This document shows positions 1-12,261 of a stretch of DNA of 64,000 nt, piece by piece. The notes under the pieces are model-generated. The model did no database searches, was not told where the DNA came from, and was given only the letters and a program-made list of their open reading frames with translations. The number at the start of each line of letters is the position of its first letter. Within the stretch, counting starts at the first letter, position 1. Made by a program: the position numbers and the translations under genes. Source of the stretch: Takakia lepidozioides (lineage: Eukaryota > Streptophyta > Takakiopsida > Takakiales > Takakiaceae); assembly GCA_030704615.1 (NCBI GenBank), contig CM060734.1:53212042-53276041 (forward strand), written 5' to 3'.

Positions 1-767
1 ATGGATTTGTAACCCCCCCAAACAGGGGCACATTCATTTGTGTTCTCAATGCATGTGGTAGCTTAGGAGATTTGTAGAAGGGCAAGCAGGTCCATGCTGA
101 CATCATCAAAGCTGAAATTATGTCATATATAAATTTGAAGAATACTCTTGACATTTGTTGACATGTATGCAAAATGCGCAAGCATGAAAGATGCCCAGCA
201 AATGTTTGATAATATGGCTACACGAGATGTGGTCTCCTGGAGTGCATTGATAGCAGGATATGCTCGTCATGGGTTTGGGAGGGAGGCTTTCCAGATGTAC
301 AGGCAAATGCAACAAGCAGGGGTGAGAGCCAACACAGTTACGTTTGTTTGTGTTCTCAATGCGTGTTCCAGCCTAGGAGCCCTGGAAAAGGGCAAAGATG
401 TGCATGCTGACACCATGAAAGCTGGAATTGCGTCCTATATCAATTTGAAGAATAGCCTTATCGACATCTATGCAAAATGCGGCAGCATGAAGAAGGCGCG
501 TCAAGTGAAGTGTTCGCCAGTATGGCTAAACGAGATGTGGTCTCGTGGAGTTCGTTGATAGCAGGATATGCTCAGCATGGGGATGCTATGGAAGCTTTCA
601 AGATCTATGAGAAAATGCAACAGGATGGGGTGACGCCCGACAGGGTCACATTCACTTGTATTCTTAATGCATGCGCCAGAGCTCTGGAAAAAGGGAAACA
701 GGTCCATGATGACATCCGGAAATCTAGAATTGCAGTAGAGAACAGGTCAAGTCTGTTTGCACAATGA
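1..767 (+). pseudogene. Decayed PLS-class PPR gene fragment
   Basis: Pentatricopeptide repeats of plant organelle RNA-binding proteins can be read along this stretch. Typical phrases are MYAKCASMKDAQQMFDNM, RDVVSWSALIAGYARHG and VLNACSSLGALEKGK. The reading is broken: the first ~140 bases read in frame 3 with stops at about 75 and 159, the next part is in frame 1 (148-558), and the last part is in frame 3 (477-767). The start lies outside the window and no DYW or E domain follows. Several repeats are nearly identical to each other, as in expanded PPR families of seed-free plants. This is a pseudogene or 3' relic; the family call is sure, the former target RNA is unknown. Confidence 0.85.
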
Positions 768-1668
768 TTTAGGTTGGTCATTTTGGTTTCACCAGGTTTG
801 CATTCTTCAGCCTCTATTGTCCAGGTTATCTATGCATTAGGCGTTTCTTGTGTCAGGTTGCTGACCCTGTTTGAGTGACTATTTAGGCCTCATTTGCTTT
901 CCTGACCACACTAAAGGAGAGAGGGAGTGGGAGAGACTTTACATCTGACACAGATATCTTTGGACTGGAAATCAGTCTGGCTTGGCATAAGTGTTGGCAA
1001 TGCAAAATTGGATTTGCATAGGAAGCATAGAAGATTGACAAATCATCTTCAAAATTTTCGTGGAACAAACCACATCGGAAAGAACCCATTTTGCCATTGT
1101 ACAATGTCCAAGAACAAATGTGACTGCAGTAGCTATTATGGGAAAATGTATTTGAGGTTTGCTCCCCTAGTCATTAAATGGCTGCCTTCCCATCACTTAT
1201 CCCAAAGACAAAAATCCCCCCTTCTCAACCACATTCCCGGTCCGTATTCCCCCCTAGTACAAAGCAGTGTAGGGATGGCAGACAAATGCCAACTGAACAC
1301 CCCACCCCCTAAGGCTAGCCCCTGTGCCTATTTTATTCCCCTCAGGAGGCCTTGTGATATATGTATTATTCTAGTGACGACTAAAGGTCGGATACTAGTT
1401 TTAGTGTAGGGCTGGAATAGGATGCCATAGTGACACATCATGGTCACCATGTCATCATCGCCACATCATTGTCGCCACTTTTTTTGCTAGAAAAAAACAA
1501 AGAAAACAAAAAGGATTTTGAAAATCTATTTTACAAATATGCTCTAATATCGCTTGCTTTTTGGTGATCCAAACCAATGACCATTGTCAACAATCATACA
1601 ACAATGACTGTAGGGAAAGAAAACTCAGTCCATGACAATTTTTGATTCATTCAAATGAAATGGCTGAC
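768..1668. other. Spacer with no recognisable gene
   Basis: AT-rich sequence between the PPR relic and Ty3-A. The open frames are short, show no family resemblance and lack a coding look. No RNA gene or repeat boundary was recognised. Confidence 0.5.
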
Positions 1669-1735
1669 ATACATCCCCAATTACGAAGTCCGACGCATCT
1701 GTATGAATCTGAAATGGACTCGTACTCCGGGATTT

Positions 1736-3427
1736 TCAAGATTGGAGCTTCCGCCACCGCTGCTTCAACTCGGCAAAAGCTTGGCCACAAAAGGTGTTCC
1801 ACACCCATACCTTGGACTTACACAGAAGGTCTGATAGCGGCCCCACGATCTTGGCGAAATTTCTCACATACTTTCGGTAATAGGAGGCGAGTCCTAGGAA
1901 TGATCGCACTCCCGGGACCGAAGCCGGAGGCTCCCAGTCCAAGATCGCACTCACCTTTCTGTCATCCATTTTGATCCCATCCTGTATAATCACATGCCCT
2001 AGGAACTCCACTTTTGTGACCCCGAATTCGCACTTTGAAGCTTTGGCATACAGCTTCCCTTCCCGCAATTTCTGGAACACCTTTTTGAGGTGCTCCAGGT
2101 GCTCTTCCTTTGTTTTCGAGTACACCAAGATGTTATCGATGTACACGATCACAAAGTCATCCAACCACTCCTGAAAGAGGCTATTTATTGGTGTGCTAAA
2201 GGTCGCGGGTGCGTTGGTGAGCCCAAAAGGCATCACCAAGAACTCATATGAACCATATCTTGTCTTGCACGTGGTCTTCTCCTCATCTCCTTCCGCCACT
2301 CGGATTTGATGATAGCCTGAGCGCAAATCGATCCGGCTGAAATACTTCACTCTTGCCAACCGATCGAAGAGGTCGTCGATCCTTGGCAAAGGGTACCGGT
2401 TTTTTATAGTCACCTTATTCAGAGCCCTATAATCGACACACATCCGCAACGTCCCATCCTTCTTGTCTGCGAATAGCACCAGGGCTCCGTAGGGTGACTT
2501 ACTCGGCTGAATGACATTAGATCCTTGAGCTGAGCCTTCAGCTCGACCAACTCTGTATGGCTCAACCGGTAGGGCGCCTTGGCAAGGCAGCTCCGATCCC
2601 GGTATCACCTCAATCTTGTGGTCAACTCCTCCTCGCGGTGACAAGCCGCTTGGTAAATCCTCCGGCATCACATCCTGGTATTTCTCCAAGATCCCCTTGA
2701 TCCAATCTGGGCTCGGCTTCCTATCGCCTTCTCCCTCCACTTGTCTTACATAAAGCAAAAACTGGGGCTCATGTGGCTCCTCCACGGCCCACTCTTTTGC
2801 TGACAGCAAGTTTATTCGCCCTCCCACTGGGTTGGGCGTTTTCGACACCCGTAACACTTCGCCACCATTCCCACACGGTAGCGTGACTATTCTCTTGCGG
2901 CCATCTATGACCGCTCCGGATTTGCTCAAAAAGGTCATCCCCAAAATAAGATCCACTCCATCGATCTCGCAAATGGTGAAGTTCTCACGTCTCTCCCAAT
3001 TCCCGAGCTGAAGAGGAACATCGAACGCCAACCTCGTCGCCAATTGTGGTTCTCCTTTGGCAGAACGCACTTCAATAGAGGCCCCCACATCACTTGTCGG
3101 GAGCCCCAGTTTTCGTGCCGTTGTCGGTGTCATGAAGGAGTGCGACGCTCCTGTGTCCACCAACAACGACACGTTAGTACCGGAAATTATCCCACTCACG
3201 AACATTAACTGACTCCCTTTACACAAGGGGCCAGTCTCTTGATACAACTCACAAGAGTAGTTACCTACCTTGCAAGTCTTGGCAACCACGGCTTCCACCA
3301 AGCGGCTGATGGAATCTTCGGACAGCTCCGTAGTCGCCCGAGTCATGTTCAATTGTCGGGGTTTCGCGCACTTCTTGGCCATGTGCCCGGGCTCCCCCCA
3401 ATTAAAGCACACTCCATCAAAGGTCAC
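1736..3427 (-). pseudogene. pol of Ty3-A: zinc knuckle, protease, partial RT
   Basis: An open frame of 563 codons. The order is a zinc knuckle ([14 protein letters not shown]), an aspartic protease with [10 protein letters not shown], then reverse transcriptase with [27 protein letters not shown] and [10 protein letters not shown]. Two key positions are altered: the second Cys of the CCHC knuckle is Trp, and the catalytic YIDD is YIDN. In Ty3-B the knuckle is intact. The frame ends soon after the RT connection domain, where the element is truncated. The family call is certain; activity is very unlikely. Confidence 0.9.
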
Positions 3428-4398
3428 TTTCTGTCCGCCATAATCCGCCGCACCTGATTTTCCTTTCGGAGCACCGGGTGCCGCCTTGACGTATGAAGGC
3501 CCTCCCTTCGATTTCGATGTGTCATTGTCGCCGCGAGGCCTTTCCCACTTCTTTTCCGGTCGGAAAGAGTCACCCTCTTATGGTTCAGCTCCGTACGACC
3601 TTGTTTTTCGTCCCTAGGGACATCCGAGAAACATTCCGCCCTATCAATTGCCTCGTTCTCCTCCAACTTCCGCCTGACCCATGGGGCCAGTCCCACCACA
3701 AAGTTGAAGACCATTCCTGGTTCTGTCATATCCATGACTTCGAGCAACAGCACATTTAAAGCCTGAATATATCCCAGAATATCGTCCGTTTGCTTCAAAT
3801 TCCTCATCTTGTCCCGGGCGAGCCAGGACGCGTTGAGGGGCACAAACTGTCTCTTCATCAGTTCCTTGAACCCACTCCAGTTCAAGGTTTCTGGGTTTGG
3901 ATCTTGGTCATGAAGGCGTTTCTGCCACCATTGTTGAGTATAGCCCCTCAAATAGGTGGGAGCCACTTCCACCCGATCCTCGTCACTCAACTTGGCCACC
4001 CGGAAGTACTGCTCTAGCTCCAAGAGCCAGGTGTTGAGTGCCTTTCGATTTCGGACGCCCTCGAAGGTGTCGGGTTCCTTAGGCTTCAGCTTAAACTTTG
4101 CCTTAGTGGAAGTGGCATTAGCCGCCTTCAACATGTCTTTCAACGTCCCGCCAAACTGCGCCAACAACCCTTCCCAAAAGGCTGATGACATAGGAGACAT
4201 CTGTTGGTCTGCCGGAGCCTCCGGGAAATCCTCGGGCTCCGACTCCCCAGATTCCTCCCGTTCTTGAGCGGCCTCGCTTTCAAAAGCATGAATCGTCTCC
4301 TCAAATTGCCGCTTCGGTGACACGTCGCCCCCACCGGGCTCACCAGGATCATCATCTTTCGGGCCGTTCCGCTTTCGCTTCGTCTTGCCTGACCCCAT
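3424..4398 (-). pseudogene. gag of Ty3-A
   Basis: The frame runs from an ATG at 4398, 42 bases inside the PBS, to 3424. It encodes a charged N-terminus followed by the retrotransposon Gag core (motifs such as FEGVRNRKALNTWL and YLRGYTQQWWQ), the capsid-like part that assembles the particle. Downstream the frame drifts: the lysine-rich linker before the zinc knuckle is read out of frame compared with Ty3-B (58567-58872), so Gag is no longer joined correctly to the knuckle and Pol. The start was chosen as the first ATG after the PBS. Confidence 0.8.
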
Positions 4399-4439
4399 GA
4401 TGAGGCCGATCTCAAGGTCGATCGCGTACTGAACTCTAA

Positions 4440-4451
4440 GCTCTGATACCA
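4440..4451 (-). other. Primer binding site (initiator tRNA-Met)
   Basis: The minus strand reads TGGTATCAGAGC, the standard plant PBS complementary to the 3' end of initiator tRNA-Met. It is separated from the LTR end by two bases. This fixes the orientation of Ty3-A and the LTR boundary. Confidence 0.93.
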
Positions 4452-4453
4452 AG

Positions 4454-5173
4454 TGTCGCGCACCTCACTTCGGTAAGCTCCCCTTCAAGTCATAGTTACT
4501 CGCTTTGATGCGCGCGCCTAACTCCCAAACTGGCCACCGGGCCAACTCGGAGCTTCGGCTGCTCACCGGGACATAACGGTCCCCCTTTGCTCCTCCAAAA
4601 GACCCTCCACCAATTTGGGCCTAGTGGAAATTCCCTTTGGTAGATGGCAGTCCGGAATAGCTCCCAACTCCTTGGTCGCTTTCCGGCTCGCTCGCTTACT
4701 CACTAGTTTTTTATCACCAACGGGCTTGCACCGTTCTCGGGGTTACTACTTCCTATATATACTTCTGTGACTGTCCGCGGGGGTTTCACAAACAACACCG
4801 TCCTTTTATGGCGAACCACACGAAGACCCTCGATTCCCGGTGGTGAGTCGCGGTGAGGCCCACCCACCACGGCCCCATTGGACCGTGATGAGTCCCAAGA
4901 CTCGCCACGACTCCCACCACAAGGTCTTCGCCCCATGGTGAGTCCTTATGCCATCCCCACTAAGTCCCACTAAGCTACCACCACCCCTCGTGGAACCACC
5001 CCCACCGCAACCCGGTGTGTGGGGCTCCACCTAGTGAGCGCCTCCGCCTCCTTGAGTGCTTTGTGCACTCAAAGGTGCTTCAGCCCCCGTACCTATTGTT
5101 GCCACTGCCCCCACCACAAGGGCAACCCCTCTTGTGTCCCGACCCCCTGCCCTCAAGGAAAAGGGCCGCGACA
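4454..5173 (-). repeat. 5' LTR of Ty3-A
   Basis: The LTR is about 720 bp and is bounded by the inverted ends TGTCGCG (4454-4460) and CGCGACA (5167-5173). Its internal sequence recurs at 59631-60276, and its outer 150 bp at 54021-54172, both in Ty3-B. The end next to the internal region lies 2 bases from the primer binding site, the usual LTR geometry. Confidence 0.88.
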
Positions 5174-5655
5174 TTGGGATGCACCAAGAATACGTGCCAT
5201 TGGAGAAGGGATGTGGCCAGCAGCGATGAAGGAATAGACTTGAATAATTGGGAGAAGTCACTAGCAGAGTCTTGTGAATAAAAGCAGTCGCGCAAATGTT
5301 CGTATAACATACCATATGCTCTTGGTGCAGAAAGATGCGGACTACGGACAAAGGCCTTTGTGAACCGAGAAAAATCTAGCTGAAGATCCTGATCCGGCTC
5401 GAAGTCATCGACAAAAGCTAGAAGGATGTTGTCTGCCTCAGGATGGGGAACCTGCAGAACGGCAATAGTATCTGTAGAAGGTGAGGCGGGGGCAAATGGT
5501 GAGAAAGCGCGAGCTGCACGAGAATACTGGCCTACCCGTCCCAACATGAGGCTGTGTCGAAGCTGTCTATGAGTAGAAGAGCCTGATTGTGATGAAATGT
5601 CAACAGGAGCTCGTGCTGCCAGGGCTTGTGCTCGGAAATAATGCTCTTTTTAAAG
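5174..5655 (-). pseudogene. RT-associated (LINE-like) ORF fragment cut by Ty3-A
   Basis: A minus-strand frame runs from about 5655 to the LTR edge. Phrases such as GRVGQYSRAARAFSPFAPAS and SPHLSAPRAYGMLYEHLRD resemble the linker just upstream of the reverse transcriptase in LINE-like proteins, where the matching motif is usually SAPGPSGMRYEHL. The resemblance is from memory of that family and has not been tested. Reading continues into the LTR only by chance. No RT catalytic motif remains, so this is a broken fragment. Confidence 0.42.
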
Positions 5656-6399
5656 ATTCTCCCAGTCTCCCACGGCCGTAAAGATCCATCAATCACAACT
5701 CACACAGCCTTTTCATTCACCCACATGAACACCTAAAAATCATCACCGAGCTCCAAAGCCCAAGTGATAAGCTTAAATATGAATGCCAAGTGCTAATTGG
5801 GAATGCCATGTGGCACCAAATGGTTGGCTGTCCAAATTACAAGCCATGTCCTTGACACACTGAAGCCACACAAGATTACCTACACTAGTTGTTATAATAA
5901 GACAAAATTCCTAATTCTAAAATAACCTCATCCCAGCTTGTCATCATCATGAGGAACAGTATCTTCCCTTTTCATTTCCTTAAAAAAAAGGAAAAAATAA
6001 AAATTCTTGGAATGGAATCTTTGAACCTTTACAGATTCGGGCAACGGGCAGGAAGAAGAGAAGTAGTCATTGTGGGTTTTTCTTTGACAGAAAGAAGGAC
6101 ACGATGGAAAAGGCGGGGGCCTGAATTCGGTGGTGTTGGTACAAGTTGTTGATCGGAGGTGTTGATGGGAAGCACGCTCTGCTTGTGGGTTTGCAGGAAT
6201 CTTGTCTAGCTGAAGCGTGTTCTGTTTGTGGCTAGTTTCATGAGGTTTACGATGGAAGTGGAAGAATCTGTTCTGAACTTTGGTCTATATTCCGGTGTGG
6301 AGCACACGGTGCATGTTGCTGTCGATGTATAGTATGGCGAAAGTCGGAAAGACTTGTTGAAGAAGGATTGGAAGGTGGAGGCCAGGGGGTTGGTGCAAT
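5656..6399. other. Upstream region of the O-fucosyltransferase gene
   Basis: No coding feature is supported. The last ~250 bases before 6400 are purine-rich and probably hold the promoter-proximal part and 5' UTR of the gene that starts at 6400. No TATA box could be assigned with confidence. Confidence 0.4.
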
Positions 6400-9300
6400 A
6401 TGGCTTCTCACAGGCTGGCAAAGTTTTCCCAGTCTGTGGAAGCTGTGGAGGTTCAAGCTCCCTCTCAAGCTATTCTTAGATTTCCCCTGTGCGCATTTTT
6501 TGAAGGCCGAGTTCATCTGCGCCTCCTCTCTCTTATATCCCTTCTTTTCCTGGGAATTCTGTTCATGACATTTGCATTCTGGGTTCTTGGCATAAACCCT
6601 GGAGAATCTCAGACCCTGCGTTTCTTGACAGAGTCAACTGCCGGTCCAAAGGACAGAGAGGCAGCACTTTTGAGACGATATTTGTATTGGGGCACTGGAA
6701 TTGACTGTCCAGGAAAACATTGTGTACAATGTGGAGGCCTGGGCCATCAAGAGTCTAGCTTGCGGTGTGCCCTTGAAGAAGCTCTCTTTCTGAACAGGTG
6801 AACCCTGGAACTTGTCTTTGAAGTTCCTAGTGGGAAAGGTATTAGAAAAATGGGCTGGCGACTGATGAGAGGATAAGTCGAGTTTCAAAGGGAGGTGGTG
6901 GGTTTCGGCTTGCCCAGCTGAAGCCATCGGCTGGCTCGATGGCACAAAGAGCACTGTGTCTTGGTTTAGAACTTCCAAGCGATACAATTGTAGCCGTTGC
7001 TAATTTGAACTTGCACGCTTTGAATCATCCCGCATGTCAGCGTCGCATCCTGTTGCATTGCATCGCATTATGTACGTGCCAATATGTAGTGCCATGCGCA
7101 GCATTTCTGTGTCGCGACTCTGAAGCAAGCCACACCCGATATTGTTTTGGTCTGATTAGGAGAGAAAAACGACAAGGTGTAGGATCCGTCAATGCAATCT
7201 CGATTTGAAAGAGAATAAAGTCTGCATGGAGGTGCATGGAGGATCAGGCAATTGGTCGCTACGAGATTTGGTAGAGGACACGCTGACGTCCAGGAGCCTC
7301 CAGTAGCAGCACTACGATAGCGTGCAAGCGGTGACGGGCATTGTGATGCAGCGGAACGTCGGAGTCTGTACGGGGCATAGCGGAGTGACTTGTGAAGCCC
7401 CGCACGACTCCGCCCCATTTTTCACTCCTGGAGAACTTCAGCCCAATAACTTCTTGAAAATCTGTAGGCAGAAAGGAGTTGTAAAATCTCTTCGAGAAAT
7501 TGGACACAAGCCTCTAATCGTTACTGCACTTTCGCCATGGTTGCTTCGCAGGTAGAAAGCTCCTTTCCCAGGGCGCTGCCTGATCCTCCATGCACCTCCA
7601 TGCAGACTTTACTCTCTTTCAAATCGAGATTGCATTGACGGATCCTACACCTTGTCACAAGCCTCTAATCGTTACTGCACTTTCGCCATGGAGATGCCAA
7701 CTTGCCTCAGAAGAATAGTATAATTGATGTTGAGGCTCCATGTTCCTTATATGAATGCAGGTTACTATCATTTGTATGGGCGGAGGCATTGGTTAAACCC
7801 CCTTGGCTGACTGCTCTTCTTGGTGACCACATACTTAAGGCACCCTGACTGTTGGATGGAGTACCTGACCCTGCGGCTGTGGATGATCAATTAATTTTGG
7901 GCCATTCTTGGTCTATGTATACACTACATCTTCTGAAATTTGTTCTCGTGGCCTGTGGCAAAGCAGGACATTTGTGTTGCCCTCCAGAATGTGCATTGGC
8001 ACAAAGCACAATGACCTGGGCATATTGCGTCATGCTTCACATGCTAAGCAGGAACCAAGGTATACTTGTTGGTCCTTGTAATGTGTAATTAGGTGATACC
8101 AACTTGGAGTGAAATGGTTCAGTGAGGAGCAGTTTCCTCTTGTAACAAAAATGAAAACATGACGGACTGATTGTACGGAGTGATTCATTAGAGAACATTG
8201 TGGGTGTGAGGGCCGATGTAGCAGGGTGGAGGCACATGACTGTGCAATGGATGATATTTATGACTTGGACTTGATCTCACACACAGTGTCTGTCATCCTT
8301 GAAATCTCCACGGAGTGGCATACTGCACTGGCACTGGCGGCCTTGCAAGGTGACACCGGCCTTGTGCATGTGCAGGGTGTTGGTCGTGGAGATCTCAGAC
8401 ACAGTTCTTCCTATCACAATGCCCTCATCATCAACCGTACTGCAAGCAACCTAGCATGGTAAGTGAGAGAGCTCAGAAAGTAGGGGAAGGGGAGGTGCAG
8501 ATCTTGTTGAAGGGTGTGTTATGTTTTCTGCAGGGTATGAGCCTTTGCTTGAATGCATTTGGAGTAAATGTAATTCCACTGTATTGCATTAGTTTCCTGT
8601 CATCATAATCAGTCTCTGGCTCCAACCTTTGATGGGGGGACAGTTACCTTACACCTATGCAAATGTCGATTTTGGTGAACACACAGAGTGTAATTGCCAT
8701 ATGTTAATGGGGGCGGGGGGCAAGTTACCGGCAGCAACTAGTGAGTAGTTTTTAGCTCTCACTTTTTTTGATAGCTGCCTGTTGTATGCTTGTAGCTTGC
8801 TTTATCAACTCTTGTGTCATTCAATTTCTGGTCTTTCTTAGTTTCATGCACTTTTGCTCTCTCGCTTCACCCCCTTGCTCTCCTCTCAAAATTTTCTGGT
8901 TAGTTTGGCAGGTTCGTGGAGTGCAAGAACCGACAGAATCGCAGTGCACTAATGTTGCCCTACTCCTTCCTGCCTGCAATGGCTGCCCAACCTCTTCGCA
9001 CTGCTGCTGAGCAGGTATGTCCCGTGCCATTTTAGTCAGTACTCTCTCCTATCTGGCTATCATGTCTTTAGCAGGGGTGTCCATTACACCAGCACACTTG
9101 ACTCCACTGGATAGAGAATGGGTGAATGGTTTCCATTGACAAAACAGCGCCAGCTTGCCATTTATTATCTTGCTGGGACCAGCTATTGCGCTGGGTGCTG
9201 CCTGCCTACCAGCATGGATGTTGTTATCCATCGTTTGAACACCAGCAGTGTGTCAGAGCCTCACCAGGGGCGCAATCCAAAGGAAATCCCCAGCCCCACC

Positions 9301-10939
9301 TTTCAGAAACAGTTCTTTGCTTCTACTCTTCGTTGGTACCTGTGTTATAAACAATGGGCACACTTAAACAGTGTCAATGAAAACCTGTGCCAGTAACTTC
9401 ACAGCGGGTGGACCAATTATTTACAAGAATTGGCTTGAGGGTGAGTTCACAGAACTGGCTTGAGGATGTGTTATGTGAACTCGCCCTCAGGGTTCATGCC
9501 GTTCATCTGGCCATCTCTCTTTCTGGAGATACAGATATGACCATCAAAGACCCTTTTAGGAGGACTGCCCCTCACAGCAACTGAGAAAATTTCTCAGGCT
9601 TAGGTGTGTAGATCCTCATTTTATAAAATCATCACAATGGTGTGTGCGGTTGAGCAACACACTCATACTGCACTGCTGCAGGACATTGACCAAGTTCAGC
9701 TCATAAGCAAATGACCCCTCCATTTAATACTCCACTGTTTCCATGCCACTTGAAAATGTCTTAGTCTTGGTACAGGCACATATCGTTCTCCTGCATGAAC
9801 CTCCCTGAGCATCTCTGTGGTGTTGGTGGGATGACAGATAATATTGCAGCTCGGAGATTATGATGCAATCCATGTGCGGAGGGGTGATAAGCTGAAGGTT
9901 CGAAAGGACAGGTTTGGAGTGGATCGTACAGCATATGCTCATCTCGACCAAGACACACAGCCAGTAGCCATACTGAGGCGCATTGCCCCATGGATCCAAG
10001 AGGGCCGCACTGTCTTCATAGCCTCAAATGAAAGGAAACCTAGTTTTTTTCATCCAATCTCTTCAAAGTATGCAATGGAACCCTTTTAGAGTATGCGTCA
10101 TGTTCTCCTTAGGTCATTGCAAAAGAGGCACATGCTGACTAGCTTAAATGTGTTGCAGCATTGCCTGTTGGCAGAAAGAGCCCCTGCCCGCAGGCAGAGC
10201 TGCATGTGGCTTCGTCACCTAAAGAGCTGCCTAACCAGTGGTTACTTCAGTTGAAACTAGTTTGCCCCGCCAGCTGTAGAGGGTTATTCCCAGTGCTGCA
10301 ACAGTTAGTACCAGGAGGATTAGTTGATGTTTATTATGTAGCTGTATGGAAATTGTAGACTGAACGCATGCATGGACATGCTGACTGCTGGATAGTCAGT
10401 CGATGGGTGCATGACCCCTGCTTACGACATGGTTTGCAGGTATAAATCACCTTCTTTGTACCTGGTTGGTGTGGTACTTAAGCTTGGTGGAAGGGTTCTG
10501 AATCTGGAGGGCTTTGTTCAAGGTCTGTCTTGTGGTAACTGACTTGGAATGCTCCACTGCCAGGCAGACCTTGATGAAGTTTGAAGAATTCAAGATAGAT
10601 TCGCAGTTCAGCAGATGGAGGGTCTGAAGTCTGCTGTGGAGACCTACATCTGGGAAGCTCGATTTCATTTCTGAAACCTGCATTGTACAGTATGGTTTTT
10701 CTTATTGGATTATGTTTTCATGCAGGTACACTGTCCTGCAGGCTGTCAATTTTTCTGGCATTTTGGTGCCTGTGGTACACAATAACTACCAGCTCTTTGT
10801 GGTGGAGCGTCTAGTGCTACAGGGTGCCCAAATTTTGGTGAAGACTTGGAAGGATGATCCAACTGACCTCAGCCTCAGTGATGAGTCCAAAAAGGGAATC
10901 CACAGGTGGGAGCCAGTGGTTCATACTGCCACCATCTAA
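6400..10939 (+). CDS. O-fucosyltransferase family protein (type II membrane)
   Basis: Six exons join in frame to 419 residues: 6400-6797, 7967-8059, 8225-8458, 8912-9014, 9850-10067 and 10726-10939. All introns are GT-AG, all phases match and the total is exactly 1260 nt including TAA at 10937. A signal anchor (residues ~42-64, LLSLISLLFLGILFMTFAFW) follows a short cytosolic tail. Next come YLYWGTGIDCPGKHC, HQESSLRCALEEALFL, FVLPSRMCI, DLDLISHTV and the GDP-sugar-binding IHVRRGD (residues 283-289). These are hallmarks of the plant O-fucosyltransferase (PF10250) family, which moves fucose from GDP-fucose to Golgi glycoproteins or glycans. The acceptor is unknown. The ATG at 6400 was chosen because it precedes the anchor. 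Intron 1 contains a long inverted repeat. The gene is convergent with the LEUNIG-like gene. Confidence 0.88.
7171..7656. repeat. 80-bp inverted repeat in O-FucT intron 1
   Basis: Arms at 7171-7250 and 7577-7656 are inverted copies with 79 of 80 positions matching by eye (one A/G difference). The loop is 326 bp. A 36-bp direct repeat (7505-7540 and 7656-7691) flanks the right arm. The arrangement suggests a local inverted duplication or template switch, or a foldback element. It lies wholly inside intron 1, so the pre-mRNA could form a long hairpin. Confidence 0.9.
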
Positions 10940-12261
10940 AGTGTTGTTGTTGGGCAGTTTCTTTCCCGCCTAAGACAGCCATCGACAAAATCAAAACAAT
11001 GAGGAAATTTGTCAACAGCATCCAGTTTACCACAAGTTCAGGGAATTATCTGACAGAAGAAAGAATAGTACGAGTACATCTTTTTTGTGATGCCCCAGGT
11101 TCCCACTTCTAAATGTGTCTATGGCAACAGTACTAGGAGAATTCTAGTCAGCAACTCTGTGTGATGGGTGCTGATCAACGAACACAGTCATTGCAAATCG
11201 GACTCAACAAAGAGACTAGCTTTAACTTTCATCAGTAGATGTAGTTGCGAAAGGACTCGTTTATGTGATGGTAGGACTGCCATGAGCTGTGGCCCAGGGT
11301 CTCTGTGAGAGAGTTACAAGTAACAACTCAAAGATATTAGAAGGTAACTCTAACAGTTGTTGCCAATCCAAGACAGCCTCTGACCATCACCTCCATCATG
11401 TGTGGCAGTGACAACCTACCATATCTTAGCACTGATAGTGGGTTTAGGGTGCATACCACCACAAGGCTTTTGCCCTTATGGTGATGTTAAGTAAACTAAA
11501 TGGAAAATGTGCTGTTAAGACCATTAGTGCAGTGCTCATATATGCTCCAGTTCGACTCCATGCTCCATGCTGTAGATGATACAACACAGTACACTCTATA
11601 TACAAGTAGTTGACTGCAACACAAAGTCCAATTCAAATATCAATTGAAATTGTAGTAAAGGCAGACATAACCAGACAGGGCTCTTGTACGTAAAGGTCTA
11701 AAACCCCATGTTTGCTTTGCAAATTGGAGGCAGCAAGAGTGGGTGAGCCTAACCAGAACCATGATGTGTAGCCTGGGAAAAGCCAATATACAACGTGATC
11801 TGTTTCACAAGATGCACAGGCAAACTCCACCTACATGGGCGTTGGCCAGACAGTTTCTTGCCAAAAAGTCTAACCAATTCTACAGCTATTTTTTTGAAGT
11901 ATAACCAGTATCCACAATGTGAATTGCTTTGCGCTAGTGACCTCTTGGTTCAGTTCCATGTCAACACAGCTGGGGGATATACGTCACACCTAACTAGGAT
12001 CTGTATGCAGACTTCCTTCTGCAAGTTTAATGTACCCTAGTAATGATGCCACCAGAAGAAACACCTTGTTAACTTAAAAATCTAGGGCAGGCGCTGTGTT
12101 GGTTGCAATCAGTCGGAACCATCCAGGACTTTTCTAACAGCAGACTGCTGAAACCCACAAGGGTGTGTAGTGATTCTCTCTGCATGCACTAGTGGTACAC
12201 GTTGTCCCAGAACAAAACAAGTTACCTTGGGTCAATAGATTGAGCACTTTCGTTCTAACAA
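10940..12261. other. Convergent 3' intergenic region
   Basis: Sequence between the stop codons of two converging genes, presumably holding both 3' UTRs and poly(A) sites. No further coding exon, RNA gene or repeat was recognised. Confidence 0.5.

Larger units (their letters stand above)
1669..5173 (-). mobile_element. Ty3/gypsy retrotransposon Ty3-A, 3'-truncated
   Basis: On the minus strand the order is 5' LTR (5173-4454), primer binding site, gag, CCHC knuckle, protease and reverse transcriptase. It is closely related to Ty3-B at 54021-60276. The match with Ty3-B stops near 1669, inside the start of RNase H, so most of RNase H, the integrase, the chromodomain and the 3' LTR are missing. 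Because one end is lost no target duplication can be read. The LTR abuts an RT-associated fragment at 5174, suggesting insertion into another element. It could not move on its own. Confidence 0.9.

Noticed and set aside
927-1409. 160-codon plus-strand frame
   Set aside because: No recognisable family, odd composition and no conserved neighbour; most likely chance.
7322-7555. 77-codon frame in the loop of the inverted repeat
   Set aside because: Lies inside intron 1 and has no recognised homology.
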